Positions 49,702 through 58,476 of a stretch of DNA of 64,000 bases are shown here, one piece after another. Origin of the DNA: a bacterium. Lineage in GTDB: Bacteria; Patescibacteriota; Saccharimonadia; Saccharimonadales; UBA4665. Within the stretch, counting starts at the first letter, position 1. Each line of letters starts with the position of its first letter. The notes under the pieces were generated by a model. The model saw only the letters and a program-made list of their open reading frames with translations, did no database searches and was not told where the DNA came from. Where the stretch lies: assembly GCA_021833065.1 (NCBI GenBank), contig JAKBGO010000001.1, positions 1 to 64,000 on the forward strand. The letters run 5' to 3'. Both the position numbers and the translations under genes were made by a program.

Positions 49702-50398
49702 GGGCTATGAGTGCAAAAATAAGAACTACTATTATGTCCTTGATTAAAACGGATGACCACCCCGATGTGTTAGCCACTTGTTTCATGGCATCGACACTGT
49801 AGCTAAGAGGCATTACATCAGCGAATAATTGCAGTAACCTGGACATATTATTTCGGGCTACAAATAACCCGCAGACTAATAATTGAGGAAAAATGAATGC
49901 CGGCATGAATTGAATAGCCTGAAATTCACTTTTAGCGAAAGCACTGGTAAAAAGCCCTAGCGAAGTTCCCAGAAAAGAAGCAATCACAGCGATAATTAAA
50001 GTTTCGATGGTGCCTCCGACAACCGGTACTTTAAGTAAGCCTAGCATTACACCGGCAGCCAATAATGCCTGAAGTAGACCGATGATTGAAAACGCAAGTG
50101 CATAGCCGAATATGAAATCTGATTTTGAAATCGGCATAGTCATCAATCTATTGAGTGTGCCTGATGATCTTTCTCTTAGTGTAATAATTGATGATATCAG
50201 AAACATCATTATCATTGGGAATATTCCAAGAAGCATTGGCGCAATAGAATCAAAAATACGAGATTGACCGTCAAAGACATATTTCAGTATGGTTAGCAAA
50301 ATAGGTGGGACAATAAAAATCAGAGCTAAAGTTCTTTTATCATGCTTTAATTGATTCAAGACTCTTTTTGAAGTCGAAAGTGTTCTGATAATACTCAT
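49664..50398 (-). CDS. ABC-2 type transporter permease
   Basis: ITLRERSSGTLNRLMTMPISKSDFIFGYALAF, PLSYSVDAMK; overlaps the ATPase gene. Confidence 0.92.
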   Translation of the reverse strand: MSIIRTLSTSKRVLNQLKHDKRTLALIFIVPPILLTILKYVFDGQSRIFDSIAPMLLGIFPMIMMFLISSIITLRERSSGTLNRLMTMPISKSDFIFGYALAFSIIGLLQALLAAGVMLGLLKVPVVGGTIETLIIAVIASFLGTSLGLFTSAFAKSEFQAIQFMPAFIFPQLLVCGLFVARNNMSRLLQLFADVMPLSYSVDAMKQVANTSGWSSVLIKDIIVVLIFALIALVLGSFTIKRKE

Positions 50399-51144
50399 TC
50401 TTTGCCCCCAACTAGCTCAAGAAAGCTGTCTTCAATATTAGTGCAACCAGTTTGTTCCATGATGTTTTGAGGCGTCTGATCGGCAATTATTTTACCGTTT
50501 CTGACTAGAACTAGATAGTCGCATCTGGAGGCTTCGTCCATAGAGTGTGAGGAAATTATGAGGGTCTTACCTTGTTCGGACAAGGTCTTAAATAGTTTCC
50601 ATAATTTTTCTCTTAAAACTGGATCGAGTCCGACTGTCGGCTCATCCAGTACCAATAATTCGGGTGATCCAATCAAAGAGATCGCCAGAGAAACTCTTTG
50701 TTTTTGACCACTCGATAAATTAGACACTAAAACATTCGACTTGCTTTCCAGCTCAACCGTCTTTAATAAATCGCTTAACATGTTTTCGCTGGATTTTTTA
50801 TTAATTCCCATCATGGTTATGAAGTAGTTAAGATTTTCTTTTATTGTTAAATCAGGGTAAACCGATAGTTCTTGAGTCATATAAGCTACTCGATTTCTCA
50901 GTTGTTTTGAGCCGGCCGGTAAGCCCAAGACTGAAATCCGGCCTGATGTAATTTTCAAACTTCCAACAATTGATCTGATTAGTGTAGTTTTTCCGGCTCC
51001 CGATGGGCCGATGAAACCAATAATTTTTCCGGAGGGAAGGCTAAGTTTTATGTCGTTGAGGATTTTAATATTTTTTGCAACTGATACGTTCAATTCTTCT
51101 ATTTCGATAGCCGATACCATATAAACATAGTAACAAACTACCAC
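50395..51144 (-). CDS. ABC transporter ATP-binding protein
   Basis: Walker A GPSGAGKTT, signature LSSGQKQR, Walker B LLVLDEPTVGLDP. Confidence 0.96.
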   Translation of the reverse strand: MVVCYYVYMVSAIEIEELNVSVAKNIKILNDIKLSLPSGKIIGFIGPSGAGKTTLIRSIVGSLKITSGRISVLGLPAGSKQLRNRVAYMTQELSVYPDLTIKENLNYFITMMGINKKSSENMLSDLLKTVELESKSNVLVSNLSSGQKQRVSLAISLIGSPELLVLDEPTVGLDPVLREKLWKLFKTLSEQGKTLIISSHSMDEASRCDYLVLVRNGKIIADQTPQNIMEQTGCTNIEDSFLELVGGKE

Positions 51145-51212
51145 AAACTTTATGAATTGAATAATCTAAAAATTATTGTATAATATCGAAAACCTAATAG
51201 CAGGGGACTGAT

Positions 51213-51908
51213 ATGAAGCAGGACAAACTATATAAACCATCCAATCTAGTAATTAACAGGGATTTTATTCCAACTCGTCTACTCTCTGAGTCGGCTCAAG
51301 AAATTGGTTATGAAGCCTGGCGGCACAGATTAACTACTCGCTCAGACTATGAAATAAAAAACATGTTTAATCCTGGAAGTCTTAAGACTATTGAAAAATT
51401 TCAAAAAAATATTGCAAGGAAGATAGGTCGTTTCGTATCAGTAATAGCATTTCAATCTAACGAACCAATCGGATACGCATGGGCTGCTGATGATGTGGGT
51501 AATTTGACCCCAGCCCAACAAAGAGCAAAAACCTTAGCCCTTAAGGCTAGGGGCCGAAAGCCATATGCCTGGATTGCACAGATAAATGTCTTGCCTGATT
51601 ATCAAGGAGAGGGAATCGGTTCGGCAATGTTATTTGAAGTTTTGAAACCTTTTTCTAACGATCAAAAACCGACTGCTTATGTTTTCGATGAAAATCAACC
51701 TACTTTGAGTTGGTTCAGATCCCTTGATTTTTATGCAAGACCGGAAAAGCCCACGGATCCAAATGATCAAGCTAACGGTCCGGATTTATATTTTGGTTTG
51801 GCAGCGGATCATGTCTTGCAGTGGCGCTTAGAGGCCGAAAGCGTGGATAGTGTTAGAAAAAACCTTGGCAAGATTGTCTTACCGAACTATGTTGTCCGTG
51901 AAGCTTAA
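51213..51908 (+). CDS. GNAT-family N-acetyltransferase
   Basis: AWIAQINVLPDYQGEGIGSAMLFEVL...ENQPTLSWFRSLDF. Confidence 0.85.
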   Translation: MKQDKLYKPSNLVINRDFIPTRLLSESAQEIGYEAWRHRLTTRSDYEIKNMFNPGSLKTIEKFQKNIARKIGRFVSVIAFQSNEPIGYAWAADDVGNLTPAQQRAKTLALKARGRKPYAWIAQINVLPDYQGEGIGSAMLFEVLKPFSNDQKPTAYVFDENQPTLSWFRSLDFYARPEKPTDPNDQANGPDLYFGLAADHVLQWRLEAESVDSVRKNLGKIVLPNYVVREA

Positions 51909-51962
51909 TTAATTATGTTAATAGGACTATAATAAAAACGTTATTTAAAAGGACATTTAATT

Positions 51963-52190
51963 ATGTTATTTAGTCACTACAACGGTCATTTTAGTGTGTC
52001 AAACGGATGGGTAACTTTGCTGGCTCTCTTGGCAATTTGGGAGTTAGTATGGAAGCTAATTGCACTTTGGAGAGCGGGACGGAATAATCAACTCGGTTGG
52101 TTTTTAGCTGTCGGTATACTCAATACCGCCGGTATTTTAGAGATAATTTATCTTATTTTTTTTCAAAAAGATAATTCTTCGAGCAAATAG
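51963..52190 (+). CDS. DUF5652-like small membrane protein
   Basis: LLALLAIWELVWKLIALWRAGRNNQLGWFLAVGILNTAGILEIIYLI. Confidence 0.65.
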   Translation: MLFSHYNGHFSVSNGWVTLLALLAIWELVWKLIALWRAGRNNQLGWFLAVGILNTAGILEIIYLIFFQKDNSSSK

Positions 52191-52252
52191 TTATTAAAAC
52201 CTATAGAAAACAACTACTGAGACATAACTTCCAATTAGTTTTTCCCGACTAA

Positions 52253-52744
52253 CTATTTAAATATGAAAAGACAGAGAACTCCGGCAGGAACTTTTTGCCT
52301 GGCAACTTCCTCTCCACCTTCTTTCATGAATTGACGTTGGACATGTATATTGGTTATCCATGTCGCGCTAACTGCTATAGCTCCCATCTTTCTGATGATA
52401 TTAAGTCTATGACTTAAAAGTTCCGAGTAGATTCCTTTGCGAGAGAAATCGGGGTCTACGAACGCTCCTCCTAGTTCGAGAAGCCGAGCATTGTTACTGG
52501 GAGGCATGCCATTTAACCAAAAATCTAAACTTATTGGATTGGGGTTTTCAATAAGGCCATGACCTACTATTTTTTGATCCATGACGGCCACGTATCGATC
52601 GAGAGCATCTCTTGAATATAGCTCTGTGTCGAGGCTGTCTGGCGGATAAAAATCAGGGTTCGGTATATGCGTCGCTGCCTGAGATTTTTGATATAGCCTA
52701 ACGATTTCATCTCTATCTGATTCTGTGATTTTTCTGATTTCCAT
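52253..52744 (-). CDS. GNAT-like acetyltransferase
   Basis: MEIRKITESDRDEIVRLYQKSQ, GGAFVDPDFSRKGIYSELLSHRLNI. Confidence 0.75.
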   Translation of the reverse strand: MEIRKITESDRDEIVRLYQKSQAATHIPNPDFYPPDSLDTELYSRDALDRYVAVMDQKIVGHGLIENPNPISLDFWLNGMPPSNNARLLELGGAFVDPDFSRKGIYSELLSHRLNIIRKMGAIAVSATWITNIHVQRQFMKEGGEEVARQKVPAGVLCLFIFK

Positions 52745-52988
52745 CTAAAATCATTATATTAAAAAACCTAGAAACTAAATAATACGTCCTATAAGATTGA
52801 AAATTAGCTCAAGTTCGGTAGTATTTATCCAAATTTTAGATATTTTCCAATACCCACATTTCGGTTATAAAAGCCATTACTAAACACGGATCGCTGTGTG
52901 AATTTTTAATAACTGTCCTTTCAATAAACTATCACAACAAAGAAAGTTCAGTATTGGAGATACAGAGTAGGTCACTACAGAAATTGTT

Positions 52989-53660
52989 TCAATTTTCTAA
53001 TAGCTTATCCGGGTAGACCATATACATACGACGGTCGAGTACTTGGCCGTCCTCGTATGATGAATCAAGGGTAGGACGCAGTTCATCGTCTGGTGCTTCA
53101 GTAATTAGGACAAACCCTACTTTCGGATAAATTGTAGCTGCGGGGTTGCTTCGCCATGTTTCAAGACCGATTCCTGCCTTAGGTTCATACAAGGAATGAG
53201 TACTCGACACTACCACTTGGATGAAGTCCTTACTCAGTCCTTTACCTAACACTCTTTCTCCAAGTCGATAGGCTGAGGTAATAGGATGGTCTGGAAGCTC
53301 ATTAGAGGGCTCTATTCCGGTCCATCCGTAGCCTTCAAGTCGTGTATTAAAGTCGCAGTTGCTTAAGAGCAAGAACATAGCTCGACCGCCATTTTTCTGT
53401 AACCACCTGGCGGTTGAAGACAGACTGCCAAATCGTTTTTCCGTTGAATCATTAGGGCAATATTCTCTAATGTGATTCTGTTGACTCATGACAGCAATGG
53501 CACCGGCATAATATTCGGTTAAGCCGATTCCCACCGAAAATCCTTTTTCATGCAAGCGTCGTAAAGCATTATCGCCACGTTGTCCGATTCCTCGCTCCAG
53601 GAAGGACACTTCTTTTACATATTCACTCGGGAAATGCGGCATTATCCTACATAATAACAA
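52989..53660 (-). CDS. Putative GNAT-like protein
   Basis: AATIYPKVGFVLI near C-terminus; weak overall similarity. Confidence 0.4.
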   Translation of the reverse strand: MLLCRIMPHFPSEYVKEVSFLERGIGQRGDNALRRLHEKGFSVGIGLTEYYAGAIAVMSQQNHIREYCPNDSTEKRFGSLSSTARWLQKNGGRAMFLLLSNCDFNTRLEGYGWTGIEPSNELPDHPITSAYRLGERVLGKGLSKDFIQVVVSSTHSLYEPKAGIGLETWRSNPAATIYPKVGFVLITEAPDDELRPTLDSSYEDGQVLDRRMYMVYPDKLLEN

Positions 53661-53685
53661 AAAATGGCTACTTTATAGCAGCTAT

Positions 53686-53714
53686 TTGACAATAATAAAT
53701 GCCATGTATACAAT
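53686..53714 (+). promoter_or_regulatory. Near-consensus promoter of the VapBC-type module
   Basis: TTGACA-N17-TACAAT; ATG 7 nt after the -10. Confidence 0.75.
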
Positions 53715-53720
53715 GTATGC

Positions 53721-53972
53721 ATGAGGAATATTCAATATACTATCAGAAATATACCCTTACCAGTAGATAAGGTGATACGTAAGCGCTCAAAGCAGACCGG
53801 TAAGTCTTTTAATCAGACAGTGGTCGACTTGCTGACTTTGCAGACTTTTGGTACTACAGAAGTACCTGATAATTCTAATTTTGATTGGCTATTTAATATA
53901 AACACCTTAGATAGTAACTTTGATAAGGCTATTAAAGAAATGTCTCAGGTGGATGAGAGCCTTTGGAAGTAA
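53721..53972 (+). CDS. RHH/CopG-like antitoxin
   Basis: NIQYTIRNIPLPVDKVIRKRSKQTGKSFNQTVVDLL; upstream of PIN gene. Confidence 0.75.
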   Translation: MRNIQYTIRNIPLPVDKVIRKRSKQTGKSFNQTVVDLLTLQTFGTTEVPDNSNFDWLFNINTLDSNFDKAIKEMSQVDESLWK

Positions 53973-53975
53973 ACA

Positions 53976-54368
53976 ATGTCATCATTTACTTTGGATACCA
54001 GTGCCTACTCGGCATTCAATAGAGGAGACAAACGTCTAAAAGCTTGGTTTAACTCAGAAATCGATATTATAGTTCCGAGCATTGTAATAGGTGAACTTAG
54101 GGCGGGTTTTGCGGCAGGTAATAAACACATAGAGAATGAGAAATTTCTACAAAGATTTCTGGATAGCCCCAATGTGTACATAGAGAGCATATCTGACGAC
54201 ACAACTAAAATATATGCAGGGGTATATCTTAGTCTACGTAACAAAGGGAAACCAATTGGCACAAACGATATGTGGATAGCAGCAATTGCACTTCAATTAA
54301 ATAATGAACTTTTAACTTTGGACGAAGGGTTTGAACATATACCTGATCTTATGGTTGCCAGCATCTAA
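53976..54368 (+). CDS. VapC-like PIN toxin
   Basis: FTLDTSAYSAFNRGD, IVPSIVIGELRAGF, IGTNDMWIAAIAL. Confidence 0.9.
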   Translation: MSSFTLDTSAYSAFNRGDKRLKAWFNSEIDIIVPSIVIGELRAGFAAGNKHIENEKFLQRFLDSPNVYIESISDDTTKIYAGVYLSLRNKGKPIGTNDMWIAAIALQLNNELLTLDEGFEHIPDLMVASI

Positions 54369-54410
54369 ATTTGAGTTGGAGGGCCATCGTGTTGTCTATT
54401 GCAACCAGTT

Positions 54411-55865
54411 TTACTGCAGGCCAGCGTCTTTTAATATTGCCATCCACCCTTTAATCACAGACGCCTTGTACTTTTTCTTGACGGTAACTTTGTCGTAAAT
54501 GTTTTTGAGAGAGTCGTCAGCTTTATATTTCTTGCGAATTGCTAAGTAGCGCTCATGATCGTAGACTTTCCAAAAATTGGCCTCCTCGTAGTAGCAATGC
54601 GCATATAAGACCTTACGACCGCCAAGGCTGTGCACTTTATTTTCAATCTCACGGTTCGTGTCTATGAAAGCGTCGTAATCACCATGAAAGGCACCCCATA
54701 GGCCAACGTTTATTACGCTCTCAGACTTTAGATAGTTGGGTGCCAGCCATGCCTCCTTATCGGTTTTGAGAGGGCAGAGCCACAATGGCTCGATACCGAA
54801 CCGGCTATCAACATAATCAACGAACTCTTGCACGCTAGCTTTGGGCAAACACAGATCTTGAATAATGAATTGCTGAGATAAGTGTGCGCCGTGCAGAAAC
54901 CTGTACAAGGTGCGTGTTTTCATGAAGCTTGAAAACCAGTATCTAGTGAACCGGTTAAATGGTATATGAAACAGTTTATAGCCATGCTTGCCCATCCAAA
55001 AAGCGCCTCTATCGTAACGAAACAAGTAGTCTTGCAGGGGGATACGTTCTTTGTAGTTGCTATGTTTTGATGCGACATTTTGAGCGTGCAAATAAAACCA
55101 CTCATCACGAGCTTGGCTAAAGCGGGCAAGCGGTAACGTCAAGTCATTAGCCTTATTGCCTATCATAACAACACCTTCTTCTTTGCCAAACATGATTGCA
55201 TCGATAAATAATGGTTTGTTTTTTGCTACTAATGTCATCACGCGTGATGCTTCGGCGGCACTCTTGACTGGCACATACGCTAACTCGACAAACTTGGGTG
55301 CATCGACGAGCTGTAACTTTATTAATGTTAACACTCCCAGAGATCCGTACGAACAAGCTAAACCGTGATATAAGTCGGGGTGATTTTTGTTGCTGGCTGT
55401 CACGACAGCACCATTACCAAGCACAACTTCATATTCAAGTGCTATTTCATGCAGACAACCCCAGGCGTAGGAGCTGCTCTCTGCGGCACCACCCTGAACA
55501 GCGCCACCTATTGTAATACCGGGGAACTCGCTAACTACTGCTGGCATGAGACCAAAAGGTATGGTTGCTTGGATTAAAGCATCCAGAGGCACATTCGGCT
55601 CAACTAGCACATAGCGTTCATCTGAGTTTACCTCTAAAATGTCAGTTAAACTACTTACATCGACAGTCTTTTGTCTGTCTGCATCGCTCACTCGAGTAGA
55701 ATTGGATTCACCATGGTACATCCGCACCTGTTGCTTGGCTTTGTAGAACGCCGTCATCTGCCTCTGAACAGCGCTTACCTTTTGTTTGTGCTGACGATGC
55801 TTGGTTTTCATTTCCATCTTTACTATAACAAAAAAAATAGAGGCGATCGGCCTCTGTTTAAACAT
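54411..55865 (-). CDS. FAD-linked (DWARF1/DHCR24-like) oxidoreductase
   Basis: YVLVEPNVPLDALIQATIPFGLMPAVVSEFPGITIGGAVQGGAAESSSYAWG (FAD PCMH fold); SYGSLGVLTLIKLQLV. Confidence 0.8.
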   Translation of the reverse strand: MFKQRPIASIFFVIVKMEMKTKHRQHKQKVSAVQRQMTAFYKAKQQVRMYHGESNSTRVSDADRQKTVDVSSLTDILEVNSDERYVLVEPNVPLDALIQATIPFGLMPAVVSEFPGITIGGAVQGGAAESSSYAWGCLHEIALEYEVVLGNGAVVTASNKNHPDLYHGLACSYGSLGVLTLIKLQLVDAPKFVELAYVPVKSAAEASRVMTLVAKNKPLFIDAIMFGKEEGVVMIGNKANDLTLPLARFSQARDEWFYLHAQNVASKHSNYKERIPLQDYLFRYDRGAFWMGKHGYKLFHIPFNRFTRYWFSSFMKTRTLYRFLHGAHLSQQFIIQDLCLPKASVQEFVDYVDSRFGIEPLWLCPLKTDKEAWLAPNYLKSESVINVGLWGAFHGDYDAFIDTNREIENKVHSLGGRKVLYAHCYYEEANFWKVYDHERYLAIRKKYKADDSLKNIYDKVTVKKKYKASVIKGWMAILKDAGLQ

Positions 55866-55873
55866 AAGCGGTA

Positions 55874-55950
55874 TGGAGGGCCAGGAGGGACTTGAACCCT
55901 CGACACCCTGCTTAAGAGGCAGGTGCTCTAACCAGCTGAGCTACTGGCCC
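55874..55950 (-). tRNA. tRNA-Lys(CTT)
   Basis: GGGCCAGTAGCTCAGCTGGTTAGAGCACCTGCCTCTTAAGCAGG...CTGGCCCTCCA. Confidence 0.95.
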
Positions 55951-56032
55951 GGTAGTTAAACTTTATCAGAACTCTGTTAAATTGACTAGTGCATGAGAGA
56001 CTATCGATTCAATCTGTTAGAATATCAGTAGA

Positions 56033-56839
56033 ATGAAATATCTTAACGGACTAGTACTGGTTGACTATATTAAATCCAGACATCAACGGCAGGTTGATGA
56101 TTTAAGGATTAACCATAAAAAATACTTAACTCTAGCCATTGTTGTATCTATAGATAACCCAGTTACAGAACTTTATATTAGGTTGAAACAAAAATATGCT
56201 GAAGATATTGGGGCTAGAGCATTGCTCTATAGAACTGAAATGAATGAAATCAATGATTTGATTATTTCTTTAAACAATAATAAATCGATCCACGGAATAA
56301 TAATTCAATTGCCACTTGCGGATACTAAAAAAACAGACGAAGTTGTCTCACTAATCGATAAAAACAAAGACGTTGATGGACTATCGGCTGATTCCAAGTT
56401 TGATCCAGCTACTCCTAAAGCGATTCTGTGGTTATTAGCTGGTTATAATATCGATTTTCAAGGCAAAAAAATACTGATAATAGGGAATGGCAAACTAGTC
56501 GGCGCACCCCTCAGTAGAATGTTAATTGATTCAGAATATGATGTTCAAACTGTTGACGACACCGTTCAGGATTTAAAGTCTTTGACCTTAGAATCAGATA
56601 TTATCATTACGGCCACTGGCAGCCCTCGTCTGATAACATCTGATATGGTTAATCCTAATACTGTTATTGTTGATGCCGGAGTCGCCAGCGAGAATAACAA
56701 AACCGTGGGTGATTTAGATGATTCGGTTTATGGTAGAGACGACTTAACCATTACTCCTAAAAAAGGTGGAGTTGGACCACTTACGGTTTGTGCCCTTTTC
56801 GATAATCTTATATTAGCCGCTAAATTACTTGGTGATTAA
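56033..56839 (+). CDS. folD: Bifunctional methylenetetrahydrofolate dehydrogenase/cyclohydrolase FolD
   Basis: GIIIQLPLADTKKTDEVVSLIDKNKDVDGL, GNGKLVGAPLSRML, TPKKGGVGPLTVCALFDN. Confidence 0.93.
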   Translation: MKYLNGLVLVDYIKSRHQRQVDDLRINHKKYLTLAIVVSIDNPVTELYIRLKQKYAEDIGARALLYRTEMNEINDLIISLNNNKSIHGIIIQLPLADTKKTDEVVSLIDKNKDVDGLSADSKFDPATPKAILWLLAGYNIDFQGKKILIIGNGKLVGAPLSRMLIDSEYDVQTVDDTVQDLKSLTLESDIIITATGSPRLITSDMVNPNTVIVDAGVASENNKTVGDLDDSVYGRDDLTITPKKGGVGPLTVCALFDNLILAAKLLGD

Positions 56840-57196
56840 TTGTTTTTTTACAAGTTCCGTGACTTGTCTTGGTGTCATATCGGCTTTCAGTATAACGGCA
56901 CTTACACCGAGTTTTCTGACAGATTCAGGTATTTCTTGTTCTCCCATATTTGTTAGAACAATAACTTTTAGATCTTTTCCGAAAGAAGTTGCTCTGAGTT
57001 TTTCGAGCATCACGTCGCCGTTCATTTCAGGCATCATCAAGTCAAGTAACACAATATCCGGACGCATTTCTTCAATCAGTTCGAGACCAAGTTTGCCATT
57101 TTCGGCTATTTCAACGTCATAGCCTTCAGCCTCAAATTTAAAACGGTACATTTGAGATATAATCTGATCGTCTTCTACAATAGCGACCTTGAACAT
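56825..57196 (-). CDS. Stand-alone response-regulator receiver domain (RR1)
   Basis: FKVAIVEDDQIISQMY, DIVLLDLMMPEMNGDVMLEKL, VIVLTNMG; no output domain. Confidence 0.95.
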   Translation of the reverse strand: MFKVAIVEDDQIISQMYRFKFEAEGYDVEIAENGKLGLELIEEMRPDIVLLDLMMPEMNGDVMLEKLRATSFGKDLKVIVLTNMGEQEIPESVRKLGVSAVILKADMTPRQVTELVKKQLITK

Positions 57197-57237
57197 ATTA
57201 TATTTAAACTAACATGATTTATCTGAAAAGAAAACAC

Positions 57238-57609
57238 TTATTTTAATAAGCGTTCAACTATGTCCAAGATCTGTTGTGGAGTATGATTTGCTTTTACGAC
57301 ATAGCCTGAAATGTTCAAAAATCGTAAGATAGCAGGGGCTTCATCTTTGCCGACATTTGTTAAAATAAGAACTTTTACATCCTTACCCCAATCATGTTTG
57401 CGGATTTCCTCAAGCAGAACATCACCATTCATTTCAGGCATCATTAGATCGAGTAACACGATGTCCGGTCCAAAGTCTTCTACAGCCTTTATTCCGAGTT
57501 TACCGTTGTGAGCAGACTTAACATCATAGCCACTCAGCTTAAATTTATAAGAATACAGATTTCTTATAGGCTCTTCGTCGTCTATTATGAGTACTTTTTT
57601 GTTTTTCAT
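57238..57609 (-). CDS. Stand-alone response-regulator receiver domain (RR2)
   Basis: KVLIIDDEEPIRNLY, DIVLLDLMMPEMNGDVLLEEI, VLILTNVGKDEAP; no output domain. Confidence 0.95.
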   Translation of the reverse strand: MKNKKVLIIDDEEPIRNLYSYKFKLSGYDVKSAHNGKLGIKAVEDFGPDIVLLDLMMPEMNGDVLLEEIRKHDWGKDVKVLILTNVGKDEAPAILRFLNISGYVVKANHTPQQILDIVERLLK

Positions 57610-57615
57610 TTATGC

Positions 57616-57644
57616 TTGACATTATAGCCAAAATAAGGTAGAAT
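57616..57644 (+). promoter_or_regulatory. Plus-strand promoter of acyl-synthase/ThiF/HK unit
   Basis: TTGACA (57616-57621) N17 TAGAAT (57639-57644). Confidence 0.75.
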
Positions 57645-57649
57645 GTAAA
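57621..57649 (-). promoter_or_regulatory. Minus-strand promoter of RR unit
   Basis: Minus strand TTTACA (57649-57644) N17 TATAAT (57626-57621). Confidence 0.65.
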
Positions 57650-57667
57650 AGTTCTTTTAAAAATTAC

Positions 57668-57706
57668 ATGCACTCCAGAAAATAGTTTTTTTGGGGTGCA
57701 TTTTTA
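57668..57706 (+). terminator. Terminator-like hairpin inside the 5' leader (possible attenuator)
   Basis: ATGCACTCCAGAAAA-tagt-TTTTTTTGGGGTGCAT followed by TTTT; downstream of the promoter, upstream of the ATG at 57727. Confidence 0.65.
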
Positions 57707-57726
57707 AATTTAGAGATATTATTTAT

Positions 57727-58455
57727 ATGAGTACCACAGAATTATATAGACCTGAAATCATAACAACGTTATTCGATTCAGACCATTCCACGGATGAGTT
57801 CGCTACGGGCATTGTTGCATATGGCGACCACGCTCGTAGCGGATTGGAAAAAGAATATGCAGGCTATTTGCTTCTCAGGGGCAATGTCTATGCTTATCAG
57901 GAACATTATATGCCTGTTGAAGACCTAAATCCAGATGGAACTGAAACAGACTCAGAAGATTCAAGATCTGTTCACTTTACTGTTATCCAAAATGGCTTAA
58001 ATTCTATGGGAAAAGTAGTAGGTGCTATGCGATTGATTGTCAAATCACATGATGATCCACAAGCTCTTCCAGTTGAAATTCATTATCCTGAAGCATTCAA
58101 TAACCAGGATGTTCCATTGAATGGAATAGAGGTTTCAAGATTAATTGGTCCTGGTTTGATAAAATGGCTTCTTTTTGCAGCCGGTGTAAATTACGCAAAC
58201 GAGAATAGATTGGGTCCAGTTCTAGCGGTTGTAAAGGATTCCTTAGCGGATGCTCTAGACTCAATAGGTGTACCAGTAGTAAGACTTGCACCTCCTAAAT
58301 TTGTTGAGGAATATAATTCCTCAAAACTTCCTATATTAGTTAACGTTGATGGCTTGACCCAGACTCTTAATCGCGAAAAATCTGATGTTGTTTCCGAAAT
58401 GAAAAAAGTTGGGGAAGACTTTGTATTTTCGGGTAGAGTTGGTTTTAATAAATAA
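57727..58455 (+). CDS. LuxI/FeeM-like GNAT-fold acyl-synthase homologue (putative signal synthase)
   Basis: YAGYLLLRGNVYAYQEHYMP...SRSVHFTVIQ...GKVVGAMRLIV...GIEVSRLIGPG...LAVVKDSLADALDSIGVPVVRLAPP; likely ATG at 57727 rather than 57691. Confidence 0.6.
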   Translation: MSTTELYRPEIITTLFDSDHSTDEFATGIVAYGDHARSGLEKEYAGYLLLRGNVYAYQEHYMPVEDLNPDGTETDSEDSRSVHFTVIQNGLNSMGKVVGAMRLIVKSHDDPQALPVEIHYPEAFNNQDVPLNGIEVSRLIGPGLIKWLLFAAGVNYANENRLGPVLAVVKDSLADALDSIGVPVVRLAPPKFVEEYNSSKLPILVNVDGLTQTLNREKSDVVSEMKKVGEDFVFSGRVGFNK

Positions 58456-58476
58456 TTTTATACAGGTATATTTACA

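Noticed and set aside
51213-53660. GNAT-family genes at 51-53.7 kb as part of the signalling system
   Set aside because: They are separated by several kb, a TA module, a tRNA and folD, and look like ordinary acetyltransferases or uncertain proteins.
52760-55950. Integrated element at tRNA-Lys(CTT)
   Set aside because: No integrase and no duplicate of the tRNA 3' end was seen in the adjacent region; only indirect hints of gene acquisition.
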